A stretch of 64,000 nucleotides of DNA, taken from contig NZ_CP065410.1 of assembly GCF_020544405.1 (NCBI RefSeq), forward strand, positions 1,550,001 through 1,614,000, written 5' to 3'. This document shows, in pieces, positions 53,486 through 61,973 of this stretch (within the stretch, counting starts at the first letter, position 1; the number at the start of each line of letters is the position of its first letter). The DNA is from Pseudomonas sp. IAC-BECa141. GTDB taxonomy: Bacteria; Pseudomonadota; Gammaproteobacteria; Pseudomonadales; Pseudomonadaceae. The translations under genes were made by a program, and so were the position numbers. Below the pieces are notes generated by a model, which did no database searches, had not been told where the DNA came from, and was given only the letters and a program-made list of their open reading frames with translations.

Positions 53486-54826
53486 GTGTTTTCCCAATTC
53501 GCCCTGCACGAACGCCTGCTCAAAGCCGTGGCCGAGCTGAAATTTGTCGAGCCAACGCCTGTGCAAGCCGCGGCCATTCCGCTGGCGCTTCAGGGGCGTG
53601 ACCTGCGGGTGACGGCGCAAACCGGTAGCGGCAAGACCGCCGCGTTTGTCCTGCCGATCCTCAACCGCCTGATCGGCCCGGCCAAGATCCGCGTCAGCAT
53701 CAAGACCCTGATCCTGCTGCCGACCCGCGAGCTGGCCCAGCAGACCCTGAAGGAAGTCGAGCGCTTTTCGCAGTTCACTTTCATCAAGTCCGGCCTGATC
53801 ACCGGCGGTGAAGACTTCAAGGTCCAGGCCGCCATGCTGCGCAAGGTGCCGGACATCCTGATCGGCACCCCGGGCCGGTTGATCGAGCAACTGAACGCCG
53901 GCAACCTCGACCTCAAGGAAGTCGAAGTGCTGGTGCTCGACGAAGCCGACCGCATGCTCGACATGGGTTTCGCCGAAGACGTACAGCGTCTGGTCGACGA
54001 ATGCCCGAACCGTCAGCAGACCATGCTGTTCTCCGCCACCACCGGCGGTTCCGGCCTGCGCGAGATGATCGCCAAAGTGCTGAACAACCCTGAGCACTTG
54101 CAGCTCAACGCGGTCAGCCAACTGAACGACACCACCCGTCAGCAGATCATCACTGCCGACCACAACCAGCACAAAGAACAGATAGTGAACTGGTTGCTGG
54201 CCAACGAGACCTACCAGAAGGCCATCGTCTTCACCAACACCCGGGCCATGGCCGACCGCATCTATGGTCGCCTCGTCGCTCAGGAATACAAGGCGTTCGT
54301 GCTGCACGGCGAGAAAGACCAGAAGGATCGCAAACTGGCGATCGACCGTTTGAAGCAGGGCGGCGTGAAGATCCTGGTGGCCACCGACGTGGCGGCCCGT
54401 GGTCTGGACGTTGACGGCCTGGATCTGGTGATCAACTTCGACATGCCACGCAGCGGCGACGAATACGTACACCGCATCGGCCGTACCGGCCGTGCCGGCA
54501 ATGACGGCCTGGCGATCTCGCTGATCTGCCACGGCGACTGGAACCTGATGTCGAGCATCGAGCGTTATCTGAAGCAGAGCTTCGAGCGCCGCACCATCAA
54601 GGAAGTCAAAGGCACCTACGGCGGACCGAAGAAGGTCAAGGCCTCGGGCAAGGCCGTCGGCGTGAAGAAGAAAAAGACCGACGCCAAGGGCGACAAGAAA
54701 AAAGCCGCCGCCAAGACCCCGACCAAGCGCAAGAGCGCCAACCGTCCGAAGCCGGACTCTCTGGTGAGCAGCGACGGCATGGCCCCGCTCAAGCGCCGCA
54801 AGCCGGCAGCACCTGCGGCTGAGTAA
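53486..54826 (+). CDS. DEAD-box RNA helicase
   Basis: 446 residues. Q motif PTPVQAAAIPLAL, motif I AQTGSGKT, motif II VLDEADRMLD, motif III FSATTGG (SAT), motif VI HRIGRTGRAG. A Lys-rich tail of about 75 residues (KKKTDAKGDKKKAAAK) may bind RNA. Similar to SrmB/RhlE-type helicases for ribosome assembly or cold adaptation. GTG 53486 is chosen with GAGG 8 bases upstream over an in-frame TTG at 53462. Confidence 0.92.
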   Translation: MFSQFALHERLLKAVAELKFVEPTPVQAAAIPLALQGRDLRVTAQTGSGKTAAFVLPILNRLIGPAKIRVSIKTLILLPTRELAQQTLKEVERFSQFTFIKSGLITGGEDFKVQAAMLRKVPDILIGTPGRLIEQLNAGNLDLKEVEVLVLDEADRMLDMGFAEDVQRLVDECPNRQQTMLFSATTGGSGLREMIAKVLNNPEHLQLNAVSQLNDTTRQQIITADHNQHKEQIVNWLLANETYQKAIVFTNTRAMADRIYGRLVAQEYKAFVLHGEKDQKDRKLAIDRLKQGGVKILVATDVAARGLDVDGLDLVINFDMPRSGDEYVHRIGRTGRAGNDGLAISLICHGDWNLMSSIERYLKQSFERRTIKEVKGTYGGPKKVKASGKAVGVKKKKTDAKGDKKKAAAKTPTKRKSANRPKPDSLVSSDGMAPLKRRKPAAPAAE

Positions 54827-54844
54827 GGCGTTTCAGGCAGGCAA

Positions 54845-54877
54845 TAAAAAAACCGGACAGTGTCCGGTTTTTTTTAT
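54845..54877. terminator. Bidirectional intrinsic terminator
   Basis: AAAAAACCGGACA and TGTCCGGTTTTTT are perfect arms with GT... almost no loop, flanked by A-run and T-run. Shared by the helicase and the convergent gene ending at 54890. Confidence 0.92.
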
Positions 54878-54889
54878 TGCCAGCGTTTA

Positions 54890-55489
54890 TCAACTGCCCA
54901 ACTGTCCACGGGTGTCGGCATCAAAGCGTTGCTTGGTCTGATCCGCCTTCGGTTTGAGCTGCGCGAGCAGGGCTGCCTCGCTGTACAGCCCGGTCAGGGC
55001 CAGCTCCTTGGGCGTCGGCTCGATCGGGATCAGCACATCTTCACCGGCCGCGTGCAGCCAGATGGCCACGACATGCAGCGCCGAAACGAACAGCACTCGC
55101 AGCTCGACGGTTTTGCCCTGCAACTGCGGCGATTGCTCGGCCAGCTTCAGCGCATCGACCGTGGCGGCCGCCAGGTTGCCGTGGTTCAACGAGGCAAACT
55201 CGACGTGACCGCGGATTTCGGCCAATTGCGCATCGGCAATCGACACGCCGTCGGCAAACACCAGGTAATGCCAGTCACCGAGCCGGGCGTCCTTCAGGCC
55301 TTTGCCCTGGCTCAGATCCTCCAGGCTCAGCGAGTAGCCGCGATAGGCCTCACTGAGGCTGATTTTCGCCGGTGCAGCACTGGCGAACTGGCGATTGATG
55401 CCAAATCCCTGGGTTTGCAGCGCCGCTTGCAGCACCGGACGCAATGTCTGCACGCCGTTGGAAGGCGCCTTTGGATAAGTCAGTTGCAT
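54890..55489 (-). CDS. Partner protein of the AvrRpt2-like protease, unknown
   Basis: 199 residues, no signal peptide, no recognised domain. Mixed alpha/beta with DWHYLVFADGVSIADAQLAE and VELRVLFVSALHVVAIWLHA. It begins 12 bases after the protease gene stop on the same strand, so the two are very probably cotranscribed. By context it could be an inhibitor, chaperone or accessory factor of the protease; the sequence does not say which. Confidence 0.6.
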   Translation of the reverse strand: MQLTYPKAPSNGVQTLRPVLQAALQTQGFGINRQFASAAPAKISLSEAYRGYSLSLEDLSQGKGLKDARLGDWHYLVFADGVSIADAQLAEIRGHVEFASLNHGNLAAATVDALKLAEQSPQLQGKTVELRVLFVSALHVVAIWLHAAGEDVLIPIEPTPKELALTGLYSEAALLAQLKPKADQTKQRFDADTRGQLGS

Positions 55490-55501
55490 GATGTCGCCCT
55501 C

Positions 55502-56086
55502 CTAATTTTTTGCCGTGAAGTAAGTGTGGGTCCAGTTGCCGCCGCCGTTGTAGGAACCGGGGAACGAGTTCAGTGCGCGGGTCGAATAGCCGTAGATCGA
55601 GTCCGCGACCAGCACGTAGTTGCCATTGGTGCCATAGATTGTCAGGAAGTGCGCACCGCCGCCGTACCAGGCACAGCGCAGGCCGATCGGGCGGCCCATG
55701 TTGATCTGGTTCTGAATGGCCGACATCTGCAGCGAACCCGAATTCATGCCGTTGAAACTGCGGGTGATCTTCAGCGCAACGTCCAGATAGCCGTACACGT
55801 TGCACGGCCCCGGCTGATTGCAGCAATTGCGATCCAGCGCGGCGCTGGCAACGGCGCATTGGGTCCAGGACCCGGTGCCGTAATAATTGCCGACAGAGGC
55901 GGAAGCGGCGGCCCAGCACCAGTTGGTCCGGGTTTGTTGCTGCATCGTGAAGTTCAGGCTGGCGGCCGCCAGATCGCGTTGTTGTAAAGCCGTTTCGACC
56001 TCGACCAGTTGCGGGTCGAGCAGATGGCCGATCAGACATTCGGGCAGGGTATTGCCGGTGAATGCCGTTGTTTCAGTGGTTAACAT
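55502..56086 (-). CDS. Papain-like cysteine protease (AvrRpt2/C70-like)
   Basis: 194 residues. QQQTRTNWCWAAASASVGNY holds the nucleophile Cys57 and oxyanion Gln51; His146 is in GGGAHFLTIYGT and Asp162 in VLVADSIYGYSTR: a complete papain-type triad in the order and spacing of the AvrRpt2 (C70) group. No signal peptide is visible, so if exported it uses another route. Seven cysteines is high for a cytosolic protein. First gene of a pair with 54890-55489. Confidence 0.82.
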   Translation of the reverse strand: MLTTETTAFTGNTLPECLIGHLLDPQLVEVETALQQRDLAAASLNFTMQQQTRTNWCWAAASASVGNYYGTGSWTQCAVASAALDRNCCNQPGPCNVYGYLDVALKITRSFNGMNSGSLQMSAIQNQINMGRPIGLRCAWYGGGAHFLTIYGTNGNYVLVADSIYGYSTRALNSFPGSYNGGGNWTHTYFTAKN

Positions 56087-56221
56087 TTTTCAATCCTCCA
56101 TGAATGAAAACAAACGTTCCGCATTTGCGGGGATAACGGTATTGCCGAGCAATCGGTGTTCAACGGTTGCCATCTCCGATGGCCGGTTCTGATCAGGCTC
56201 GGGGTAACCCTAGGTCTGAAT

Positions 56222-56259
56222 ATGCATTTATGCAAATAATAAAATGCACTAATGCAAAT
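56222..56259. promoter_or_regulatory. Tandem palindromic operator-like sites upstream of the protease pair
   Basis: ATGCATTTATGCAAAT (56222-56237) and ATGCACTAATGCAAAT (56244-56259) are two copies, 13 of 16 bases identical, with centres 22 bases apart (about two helical turns). Each contains TGCA-N4-TGCA. They lie 136-173 bases before the protease start on the minus strand in an A+T-rich region. Confidence 0.6.
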
Positions 56260-56336
56260 TTCCGGACAAAAGGAAGCAGGCTTTGGCATCGATTTAGCCT
56301 GATCGATGCCGAAGCCTGCCGTTGTCTGAGCGGGTG

Positions 56337-56612
56337 TTATCCCTCGGTTTTTTTCTCCGCCGAACCCAGTTCCTTCAAGCGCTGATCGATCAACTGGCAT
56401 TTGTCCGGCAGATCGGCGGAGGCAGTGCCCAGGTCCATTTTCTGCAACTCGGCGTTGATCTCCTTCGCCTTGGTCGGATTTTGCTCGGTGAGCTTCGCGA
56501 CTTCCTTGGCCAGTTGCTCGCGTTTGGCGGTGGCTTCTTCCGGCGTACAGGCCCAGACGGGCAGGGCGCAGGCGAGCGTGGCGGCGAGAGTGAGTTTGAG
56601 CAGGGTTTTCAT
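56337..56612 (-). CDS. Small periplasmic helical protein
   Basis: 91 residues. Signal peptide MKTLLKLTLAATLACALPVWA, then a helical charged domain (EATAKREQLAKEVAKLTEQN; KEINAELQKMDLG) with two cysteines (CTPEE at the mature N-terminus and DKCQLID), which may form a disulfide. The tryptophan at -2 of the first Cys makes a lipoprotein unlikely. Unknown function. Confidence 0.78.
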   Translation of the reverse strand: MKTLLKLTLAATLACALPVWACTPEEATAKREQLAKEVAKLTEQNPTKAKEINAELQKMDLGTASADLPDKCQLIDQRLKELGSAEKKTEG

Positions 56613-56692
56613 GGGGGCAGGCCTCAGTTCCGGTTAAGGCGGGTTAACCGGTTGAGGGCTGTCACCCGTGAAAAGTTCAGTGTGTTTGGGGC

Positions 56693-57427
56693 TCAGTCAC
56701 CATGGCAGCAACTGGATTTTGCTGCCCCGTCATACCGGTCATGATGCCGCACCCACTCCATGATTTCGTCCTCATTCCGGCCTTTGGGCGTGAGGTCGAG
56801 GTAGTTGTAGGCGCCGACCAGCATGTCCAGCCCTCGGGCGTAGGTTGAGTAGGTATGGAAGATTTCGCCGTTGTCGGCGCGATAAAACACGCTGAGCCCG
56901 GGCATTTCTTCCTCGGCGCTGTCGGTCTTTTCGTAGTTGTACGTAGCCTTGCCTGCTTCAACATCTTCAGCGCGGGCGCACACGCCAAAGTCGTAGTTGA
57001 AATCGCAACCGTCCGACGACACCCAGTCGAACTTCCAGCCCATCCGCCGCTTGAACGCCTGGAATTCGGCGAATGGTGCGTGGGACACCGCCACCAGCGC
57101 AATGTCGTGATGGGCCAGGTGCAGGTTGGCGCCGTCGATGTGGTCGCTGAGGAATGAACAGCCCGGGCAGCCTTCTTCCCAGCCCTTGGCGAACATGAAG
57201 TGGTAGACGACGAGCTGGCTGTGTTTGCCGAACAGATCCGCGAGCTTTATTTCGCCGTTCGGTCCCATGAAGCGGTAATCCTTGTCGACCTTCACCCAGG
57301 GCAGGGCGCGGCGTTTGGCGCTGAGGCGGTCGCGTTCCCTGGTAAAGGCTTTTTCATCGGCCAGATGCTGCTTGCGGGCGGCGAGCCATTCTTCGCGCGA
57401 TACCACCGGATGATTCTCAACGTTCAT
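56693..57427 (-). CDS. DUF899 thioredoxin-like family protein
   Basis: 244 residues. LVVYHFMFAKGWEEGCPGCS contains a CxxC in a thioredoxin-fold position, followed by HIDGANLHLAHHDIALVAVS and FNYDFGVCARAED, all typical of DUF899 proteins. A CCHGD end adds cysteines. Probably a cytosolic thioredoxin-like protein of unknown substrate; the short CPGC may be redox-active. Confidence 0.88.
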   Translation of the reverse strand: MNVENHPVVSREEWLAARKQHLADEKAFTRERDRLSAKRRALPWVKVDKDYRFMGPNGEIKLADLFGKHSQLVVYHFMFAKGWEEGCPGCSFLSDHIDGANLHLAHHDIALVAVSHAPFAEFQAFKRRMGWKFDWVSSDGCDFNYDFGVCARAEDVEAGKATYNYEKTDSAEEEMPGLSVFYRADNGEIFHTYSTYARGLDMLVGAYNYLDLTPKGRNEDEIMEWVRHHDRYDGAAKSSCCHGD

Positions 57428-57603
57428 GATGATTTCTCCTGCGGGGTTGAAGCCGTCTGTCTCAGACTAGTCGTTCAACACGCCGGGGAATCGACAGACC
57501 GCCGGTCGGTCGGGGCGCCGAATAATCCTGAACGGTGGCGCAACGCTCCGGTCACAACCTGTGAACGCGCCAAAAAATCACGCGCACCGGAGGTTGAATC
57601 AGG

Positions 57604-57996
57604 ATGACGACTTATAACTGGGATTTGATTGAACGCCTGCTGCATGAAGTGCAGAACGGCGCGGGCCACAGCTTTGCGCCACGGTCTTTTGCCGAAGACT
57701 ACGCGGCGGAAAAAGCGGCGGCGGGCCAGCCGATCGAGAATCTGGATCACCTGAAAACGCTGGCCTGCGACTATGAGCAACTGCTGCTGTTGCGCGGTTA
57801 CATCCAGCCCCGTGGCGATGACGAAGGCAGCACCGGCAATAACTTCAGCCTGACCCCGCGCGGCTCCAGCCTGCTGAGCCTGATCGACAGCAGCATTCCC
57901 GGCAATGATCACCCGCGTGAAGTGCTGGATGACCAAGAAGATGCGCTGGATGAACTGACGTTCGATGAGGTCGCTTCCAAGGCGCAGATTGCCTGA
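57604..57996 (+). CDS. Small protein, possibly winged-helix-like (DUF2513-like)
   Basis: 130 residues. YNWDLIERLLHEVQNGAGHS, then LDHLKTLACDYEQLLLLRGY and FSLTPRGSSLLSLID. The last part (T-x-x-G near strands) resembles the wing of DUF2513 or MarR-like domains, with an acidic tail (DDQEDALDELTFDE). No stronger assignment can be made. It stands alone between the DUF899 gene and a REP. Confidence 0.65.
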   Translation: MTTYNWDLIERLLHEVQNGAGHSFAPRSFAEDYAAEKAAAGQPIENLDHLKTLACDYEQLLLLRGYIQPRGDDEGSTGNNFSLTPRGSSLLSLIDSSIPGNDHPREVLDDQEDALDELTFDEVASKAQIA

Positions 57997-58007
57997 GGCT
58001 TTGTACA

Positions 58008-58039
58008 AAAGTGGGAGCGAACTTGCTCGCTCCCACTTT
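58008..58039. repeat. Short REP hairpin (TGTGGGAGC-like)
   Basis: AAAGTGGGAGCGA and TCGCTCCCACTTT are perfect 13-base arms around ACTTGC, between two converging genes. Confidence 0.88.
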
Positions 58040-58049
58040 CTGCGGCGTC

Positions 58050-58919
58050 TCAGCTCTTCTGCGCAGCCTTCAGGCACTTCAAATCATTGAAGTCCTTGCG
58101 CACCCCCTCGATCTTTTTCAACAGGCGCTGCCTTTGCTGCGGCGTACTGTCAGCCATCAGATCGACGAACAGCGAACGGGCCTGCGCCTCGGTATTGGCG
58201 TAGGCCTTTTGGTAATCCGTTGTCCATAAACGCTCACGATTGACCAGAAGCGTCTCGATCCGCTGTGGGAATTCAGGACTTTTGCGTTGCGCCACCGCCG
58301 CGCTGAACTGCTTCTGCCAATGGGCGCGGTTGGCGATCCACTGAGTATTCTGATCGCCCAGTGCAGTTGACCAGGCCATCACGCGTTGCTCTTGAGCAGG
58401 ACTCAACGGGCCGAGCCAGTCGTTGAGACGCTTGTCCATGCGCGCGCCACGTTCGGCAATCTGCTGCGACAGCGGCGGTTTGAGATATTCCTTCTGGCGC
58501 TTTTGCAGGTCCTTGGCGAAGGCATCGTTCATCTCGGCAACTTGCCGGTCGTCCAGCCCTTGCAGCAATTCAATCGCCGACGGGGTGATTTCCCGGGCGG
58601 TTTCGGCGATCGCCTGCTTGGCTTCTTCGGTACGGGCCTGGAGGGCGTCGTCGGTGACCTGATTGGTCTCGACCATGGTTTGCAGGCGATCGAGCCAGTC
58701 GAGATAACCCGGCAACTGCGTGGTGCAGTGCCAGCTCAAATGTTCCTTGAGGCGCTCGTTGAACCAGCCTTTCTGCTCGCCGTTCATGTCCAGGTAGTCG
58801 CTGAGCGTCCACGGAATGATCACGTCGAGATTGCGATAGGCCAGCCCGACACGGCTGCAGGCACCGAGGGCGAGGGTCAGGATCAGTAGAACGGCGAGGC
58901 GTTTGAACCAGCTAGACAT
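58050..58919 (-). CDS. DUF6279-type lipoprotein
   Basis: 289 residues. Signal peptide with lipobox LALGAC (Cys at 21), followed by a helical domain: PWTLSDYLDMNGEQKGWFNE, RARTEEAKQAIAETAREITP-like (LQARTEEAKQAIAETAREI), TPQQRQRLLKKIEGVRKDFN. A conserved pseudomonad lipoprotein of unknown role, anchored in a membrane facing the periplasm. Confidence 0.85.
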   Translation of the reverse strand: MSSWFKRLAVLLILTLALGACSRVGLAYRNLDVIIPWTLSDYLDMNGEQKGWFNERLKEHLSWHCTTQLPGYLDWLDRLQTMVETNQVTDDALQARTEEAKQAIAETAREITPSAIELLQGLDDRQVAEMNDAFAKDLQKRQKEYLKPPLSQQIAERGARMDKRLNDWLGPLSPAQEQRVMAWSTALGDQNTQWIANRAHWQKQFSAAVAQRKSPEFPQRIETLLVNRERLWTTDYQKAYANTEAQARSLFVDLMADSTPQQRQRLLKKIEGVRKDFNDLKCLKAAQKS

Positions 58920-58996
58920 GGGCGAGTCCTTGCGAAAGCCAGCCTTGAGGGTCTGATTCTCATGTGAACGCAGGATGGACCCGGCAGTTCAGCCAA

Positions 58997-59713
58997 TCAA
59001 TAGAACGCGCGTTCGGCCTTGAGCGTGACCAGCCCGTCGCACTGACTGTTATGCCCGGAATAGGCTGAGCAGTCGCTGCCGCTGAGGCTGGAGTTGCTGT
59101 AGATGAGGTCAAGGTCGATGCCCATGAACGGGCGGGAAAATTTCACCGACCAATCGGTAAAACTGCTGACATAACCCCCGTCAACCGAGACCGGCGTGTT
59201 GAGCTGATGGGTGGTGTATTTCATGCTGATCCCGATGCCGAACGGCTCATTGCCGCCGAGGTCGGCAAACAGGGTGTTGTTCTGTTTATCCGGATCGTTG
59301 CTCAGGGCGATGCCGATCCGGCTGCCGAGCAGGGTCAGGCCACCGAACAGTTCCTGACTGTCGAGGGTGTCGACCTTGGGATAGCTGTAATGGATCATCC
59401 CGACTTCGTAGCCGAGGGTCTGATCGAAAGGTTGTTTAAAGCCGATGTAAGAATCGATTTCGAGATTCTTCCCCGGCGTGAGACCCATGCTCGGTGCGTA
59501 CTGGCCGACATACAGGCCGCTGTCGTGGCTCAGGTCCAGGCCGCCGTGAAACGAGCCGACCGCCGAAGGTTTGACCAGCCCCTGAGCCATGCTGCGGCTG
59601 GGCGTGGTGCCGAGCTTGAGGTCGAAATCGCCGAGCTCACGCTGGAAAATCTGCGCGTGCGCCGCCGGGCTCGCCAGAAGGCCTACAAGTAATAAACAGG
59701 AAAATTTGAGCAT
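58997..59713 (-). CDS. TorF-family putative porin
   Basis: 238 residues. Signal peptide to about residue 20 (SPAAHA-QIFQR), then a small beta-barrel with repeats of alternating hydrophobic strands (SFHGGLDLSHDSGLYVGQYA; VDGGYVSSFTDWSVKFSRPF) and a terminal aromatic (ERAFY). This fits the Gcw_chp/TorF outer-membrane group. Solute unknown. Confidence 0.8.
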   Translation of the reverse strand: MLKFSCLLLVGLLASPAAHAQIFQRELGDFDLKLGTTPSRSMAQGLVKPSAVGSFHGGLDLSHDSGLYVGQYAPSMGLTPGKNLEIDSYIGFKQPFDQTLGYEVGMIHYSYPKVDTLDSQELFGGLTLLGSRIGIALSNDPDKQNNTLFADLGGNEPFGIGISMKYTTHQLNTPVSVDGGYVSSFTDWSVKFSRPFMGIDLDLIYSNSSLSGSDCSAYSGHNSQCDGLVTLKAERAFY

Positions 59714-59929
59714 GCGTCACTCCGTGAGCAGCGAGCGCAGGGCGGATAAACCTGCTGAAACGCTTGATCCAGACGCGTGCAAGGATACCGGCGAATGATC
59801 GGCATCGATGGCCGTTCGTCGATTTCTGTAGTTTTGAATGTTTAGTTAAACGCCAGAGAGGTCTTGCGAGGGATCCGGTCCAGACGCTTCGAAGCTCAAA
59901 GCGCCTTTGGACAGGTGTGCTGCGGGGCG

Positions 59930-60118
59930 TTATTTCTTGCCCAGGCTGATCTGCTTGGACGGGCCGAACGTCTGGCCGCTGACGCCCTTGGCAATTTGCT
60001 GGATCTCGCCGCCGGACTTGAGAAATGCCGCGATCTGATCGTTGATCGATTCGCTGGTTTCAACGGCTGGAGCTGGCTTTGCTTTGCTGGTGGATGCTTT
60101 TACACGCATGGCGGCCAT
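59930..60118 (-). CDS. Small conserved protein, unknown
   Basis: 62 residues (59 if started at ATG 60109). A basic Lys/Ala-rich N-terminus (MRVKASTSKAKPAPA), then ESINDQIAAFLKSGGEIQQI and AKGVSGQTFGPSKQISLGKK. It recalls short Pseudomonas proteins of unknown function whose centre is I-x-x-F-L-x-x-G-G-x-I. Possibly nucleic-acid binding by charge; no evidence beyond that. Confidence 0.6.
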   Translation of the reverse strand: MAAMRVKASTSKAKPAPAVETSESINDQIAAFLKSGGEIQQIAKGVSGQTFGPSKQISLGKK

Positions 60119-60469
60119 TAACCTGTAGAAAAGTAACTCGGCCAGGCATCGTACAGGAATAAGTTGACAATTGCTTGGTAAATATCCCCCGGAATAACCC
60201 AGCGGGCAGGTGGATTATTCTTGATTAATTATTCGAAATATCCCGCTAACCCGCTGTTTTAAATAACAACATTTATTCGATGTGAGGATGCCGCGCTACG
60301 TCGGGACCAGGCGAAACCCGTCATGCTGGCCTGACGAATGGCACACGTGCGGCGCGAAATCCAGGAAAATCAAGGCTTCCCACGGATTTTCATTCGGTGG
60401 TCCGATCTGGCGACCAACGAACCCGGCAAAACCGGGTAGAATGCCGCCCACGCAATGAGGGTATTGGAA
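60119..60469. promoter_or_regulatory. A+T-rich intergenic region upstream of the CvfB-like gene
   Basis: 351 bases, more A+T-rich than its surroundings, without a gene I can support. A small hairpin ACCCGG/CCGGGT (60421-60437) is followed by TAGAAT, a near -10, about 30 bases before ATG 60470. A TTGACA occurs at 60164 but no matched -10 follows it. Confidence 0.4.
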
Positions 60470-61306
60470 ATGGCTTTAGTCGGGCGTTACAACAGTTTGC
60501 AAGTGGTTAAACACACTAACTTCGGTTTATATCTGGACGGCGGTGCCGACGGCGAAATTCTTTTGCCCAACCGTTATATCCCCAAAGATATTCCCAGCGA
60601 AGATGAAGACTGGCTCAATGTTTTTGTTTATCTGGACAGCGATGACAAACTTATTGCCACCACTGAAAAACCAAAAGTTCAGGTCGGTGAATTTGCCAGT
60701 TTGAAAGTTGTTGAAGTCAACAGCATCGGCGTGTTCCTCGACTGGGGTCTGCCGAAGGATCTGCTGCTGCCTTACTCCGAAGAAAAACGCCAGATGACCG
60801 CTGGCGAGTACTGCGTGGTGCACGTCTACCTCGACAAGCACACCCGCCGCATCACCGCCACCGCGCGCCTGGATCGTTATCTGGACAAGACCCCGGCCAA
60901 TTACAGCGTGGGCCAGGAAGTTGATCTGCTGGTGGCCGAAGCCACCGACATGGGTTTCAAGGCAGTCATCAACAACAAGCATTGGGGGCTGATTCACAAG
61001 AACGAAATCTTCAAGTTCATGCGTTCCGGCATGCGCGAGAAAGGTTTCATCAAGGAAGTGCGTGCCGACGGCAAGATCAGCCTGAGCCTGCAACCGGTAG
61101 GGCAGGAAGCGGCCAGCAGCCTGAGTTCGAAGATCCTCGCCAAGTTGCGCGAAAGCAACGGCACCCTGGCCGTCAGCGACAAGAGCGATCCGGCGCTGAT
61201 CAGCAGCCTGTTCGGTGTCAGCAAGGGCAACTTCAAAAAGGCCATCGGTTCCTTGTACAAGGAAGGCAAGATCGTCATTCACGCCGATCGCATTGAACTA
61301 ACCTGA
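60470..61306 (+). CDS. CvfB-like S1 RNA-binding protein
   Basis: 278 residues. Repeated S1-like domains (LVGRYNSLQVVKHTNFGLYL; GEFASLKVVEVNSIGVFLDW; GQEVDLLVAEATDMGFKAVI) and a C-terminal winged helix (DPALISSLFGVSKGNFKKAI), the layout of CvfB. Such proteins bind RNA and affect virulence-gene expression in Gram-positives; role in Pseudomonas unknown. ATG 60470 follows GAGGGTATTGG; an upstream in-frame ATG at 60455 is less likely. Confidence 0.88.
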   Translation: MALVGRYNSLQVVKHTNFGLYLDGGADGEILLPNRYIPKDIPSEDEDWLNVFVYLDSDDKLIATTEKPKVQVGEFASLKVVEVNSIGVFLDWGLPKDLLLPYSEEKRQMTAGEYCVVHVYLDKHTRRITATARLDRYLDKTPANYSVGQEVDLLVAEATDMGFKAVINNKHWGLIHKNEIFKFMRSGMREKGFIKEVRADGKISLSLQPVGQEAASSLSSKILAKLRESNGTLAVSDKSDPALISSLFGVSKGNFKKAIGSLYKEGKIVIHADRIELT

Positions 61307-61351
61307 GTCTCCCGTGGCCCATCTTGCATGGGCTTACTCGAGGTCGGGCAG

Positions 61352-61756
61352 ATGAAAAAAGCACTGATTGCCTACGTCGCCACGCTGCTGACGTTTCTTT
61401 TGCTCGACGGGCTCTGGCTCGGTGTGTTGATGGCGCCGACCTATCGCGATCTGCTCGGTTCGCTGATGCTCGAAAAACCGTTGCTGGTGCCGGCAACGGT
61501 TTTTTATTGCCTGTACGTTTTCGGCTGTGTGGTGTTTGTGGTGATGCCGTCGCTGACCTGGCAACGCGCCGCCCGGATGGGGGCGCTGCTAGGGCTGGTC
61601 GCTTATGGCACTTACGACCTGACCAACTGGGCAACGCTGCGCGGCTGGTCGGCGCAGGTGTCGCTGATGGATTGGGCCTGGGGGACGTTTGCCACGGCGC
61701 TGGCTTGTTCGGTCGGATTTGTTGTGGCTGGCCGGTTTGGCAGATCAGCCCGCTGA
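61352..61756 (+). CDS. DUF2177 membrane protein
   Basis: 134 residues, four hydrophobic helices. The N-terminal AYVATLLTFLLLDGLWLGVL and the end DLTNWATLRGWSAQVSLMDW followed by WGTFATALAC match DUF2177. ATG 61352 follows GAGG at 9-base spacing. Inner-membrane protein of unknown function. Confidence 0.87.
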   Translation: MKKALIAYVATLLTFLLLDGLWLGVLMAPTYRDLLGSLMLEKPLLVPATVFYCLYVFGCVVFVVMPSLTWQRAARMGALLGLVAYGTYDLTNWATLRGWSAQVSLMDWAWGTFATALACSVGFVVAGRFGRSAR

Positions 61757-61791
61757 TTTTTGGTTGTTTGAACTGACGCCTTGCCAGCGAT

Positions 61792-61928
61792 TGACGGTGC
61801 AGCCGTCAGCCATTCGCCGCTGACGTTGCAGGAGCATCAGATGTCTTTTCCAGACGGCTTTTTCTGGCTGACTGGTTAATAATTCACTCACTATTTTTCG
61901 CCCCGGACGAAGAGCCGGGGCTTTGTTT
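61792..61928 (+). promoter_or_regulatory. Possible leader-peptide attenuator upstream of a DMT transporter
   Basis: A 12-codon frame at 61841-61879 (MSFPDGFFWLTG) has AGGAG about 7 bases before its ATG. It ends 20 bases before an intrinsic terminator (GCCCCGG/CCGGGGC, 61900-61921, then TTTGTTT). The upstream segment around 61804-61812 can pair with three partners: TGACGG at 61792, GCTGACG near 61819, or GGCTGAC at 61866 inside the frame. Alternative pairing, a Phe/Trp-rich peptide and a terminator just before a gene are features of attenuators. The terminator alone could simply end the DUF2177 transcript. Confidence 0.45.
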
Positions 61929-61973
61929 GACCATTGGAAAAACTGCCATGTCGTGTGTGTTCGAGGTGTCGAG

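Noticed and set aside
56337..56612. Lipoprotein call for the small periplasmic protein
   Set aside because: The sequence before the first Cys is PVWA; Trp at -2 does not fit a lipobox, and signal peptidase I cleavage after VWA is more likely.
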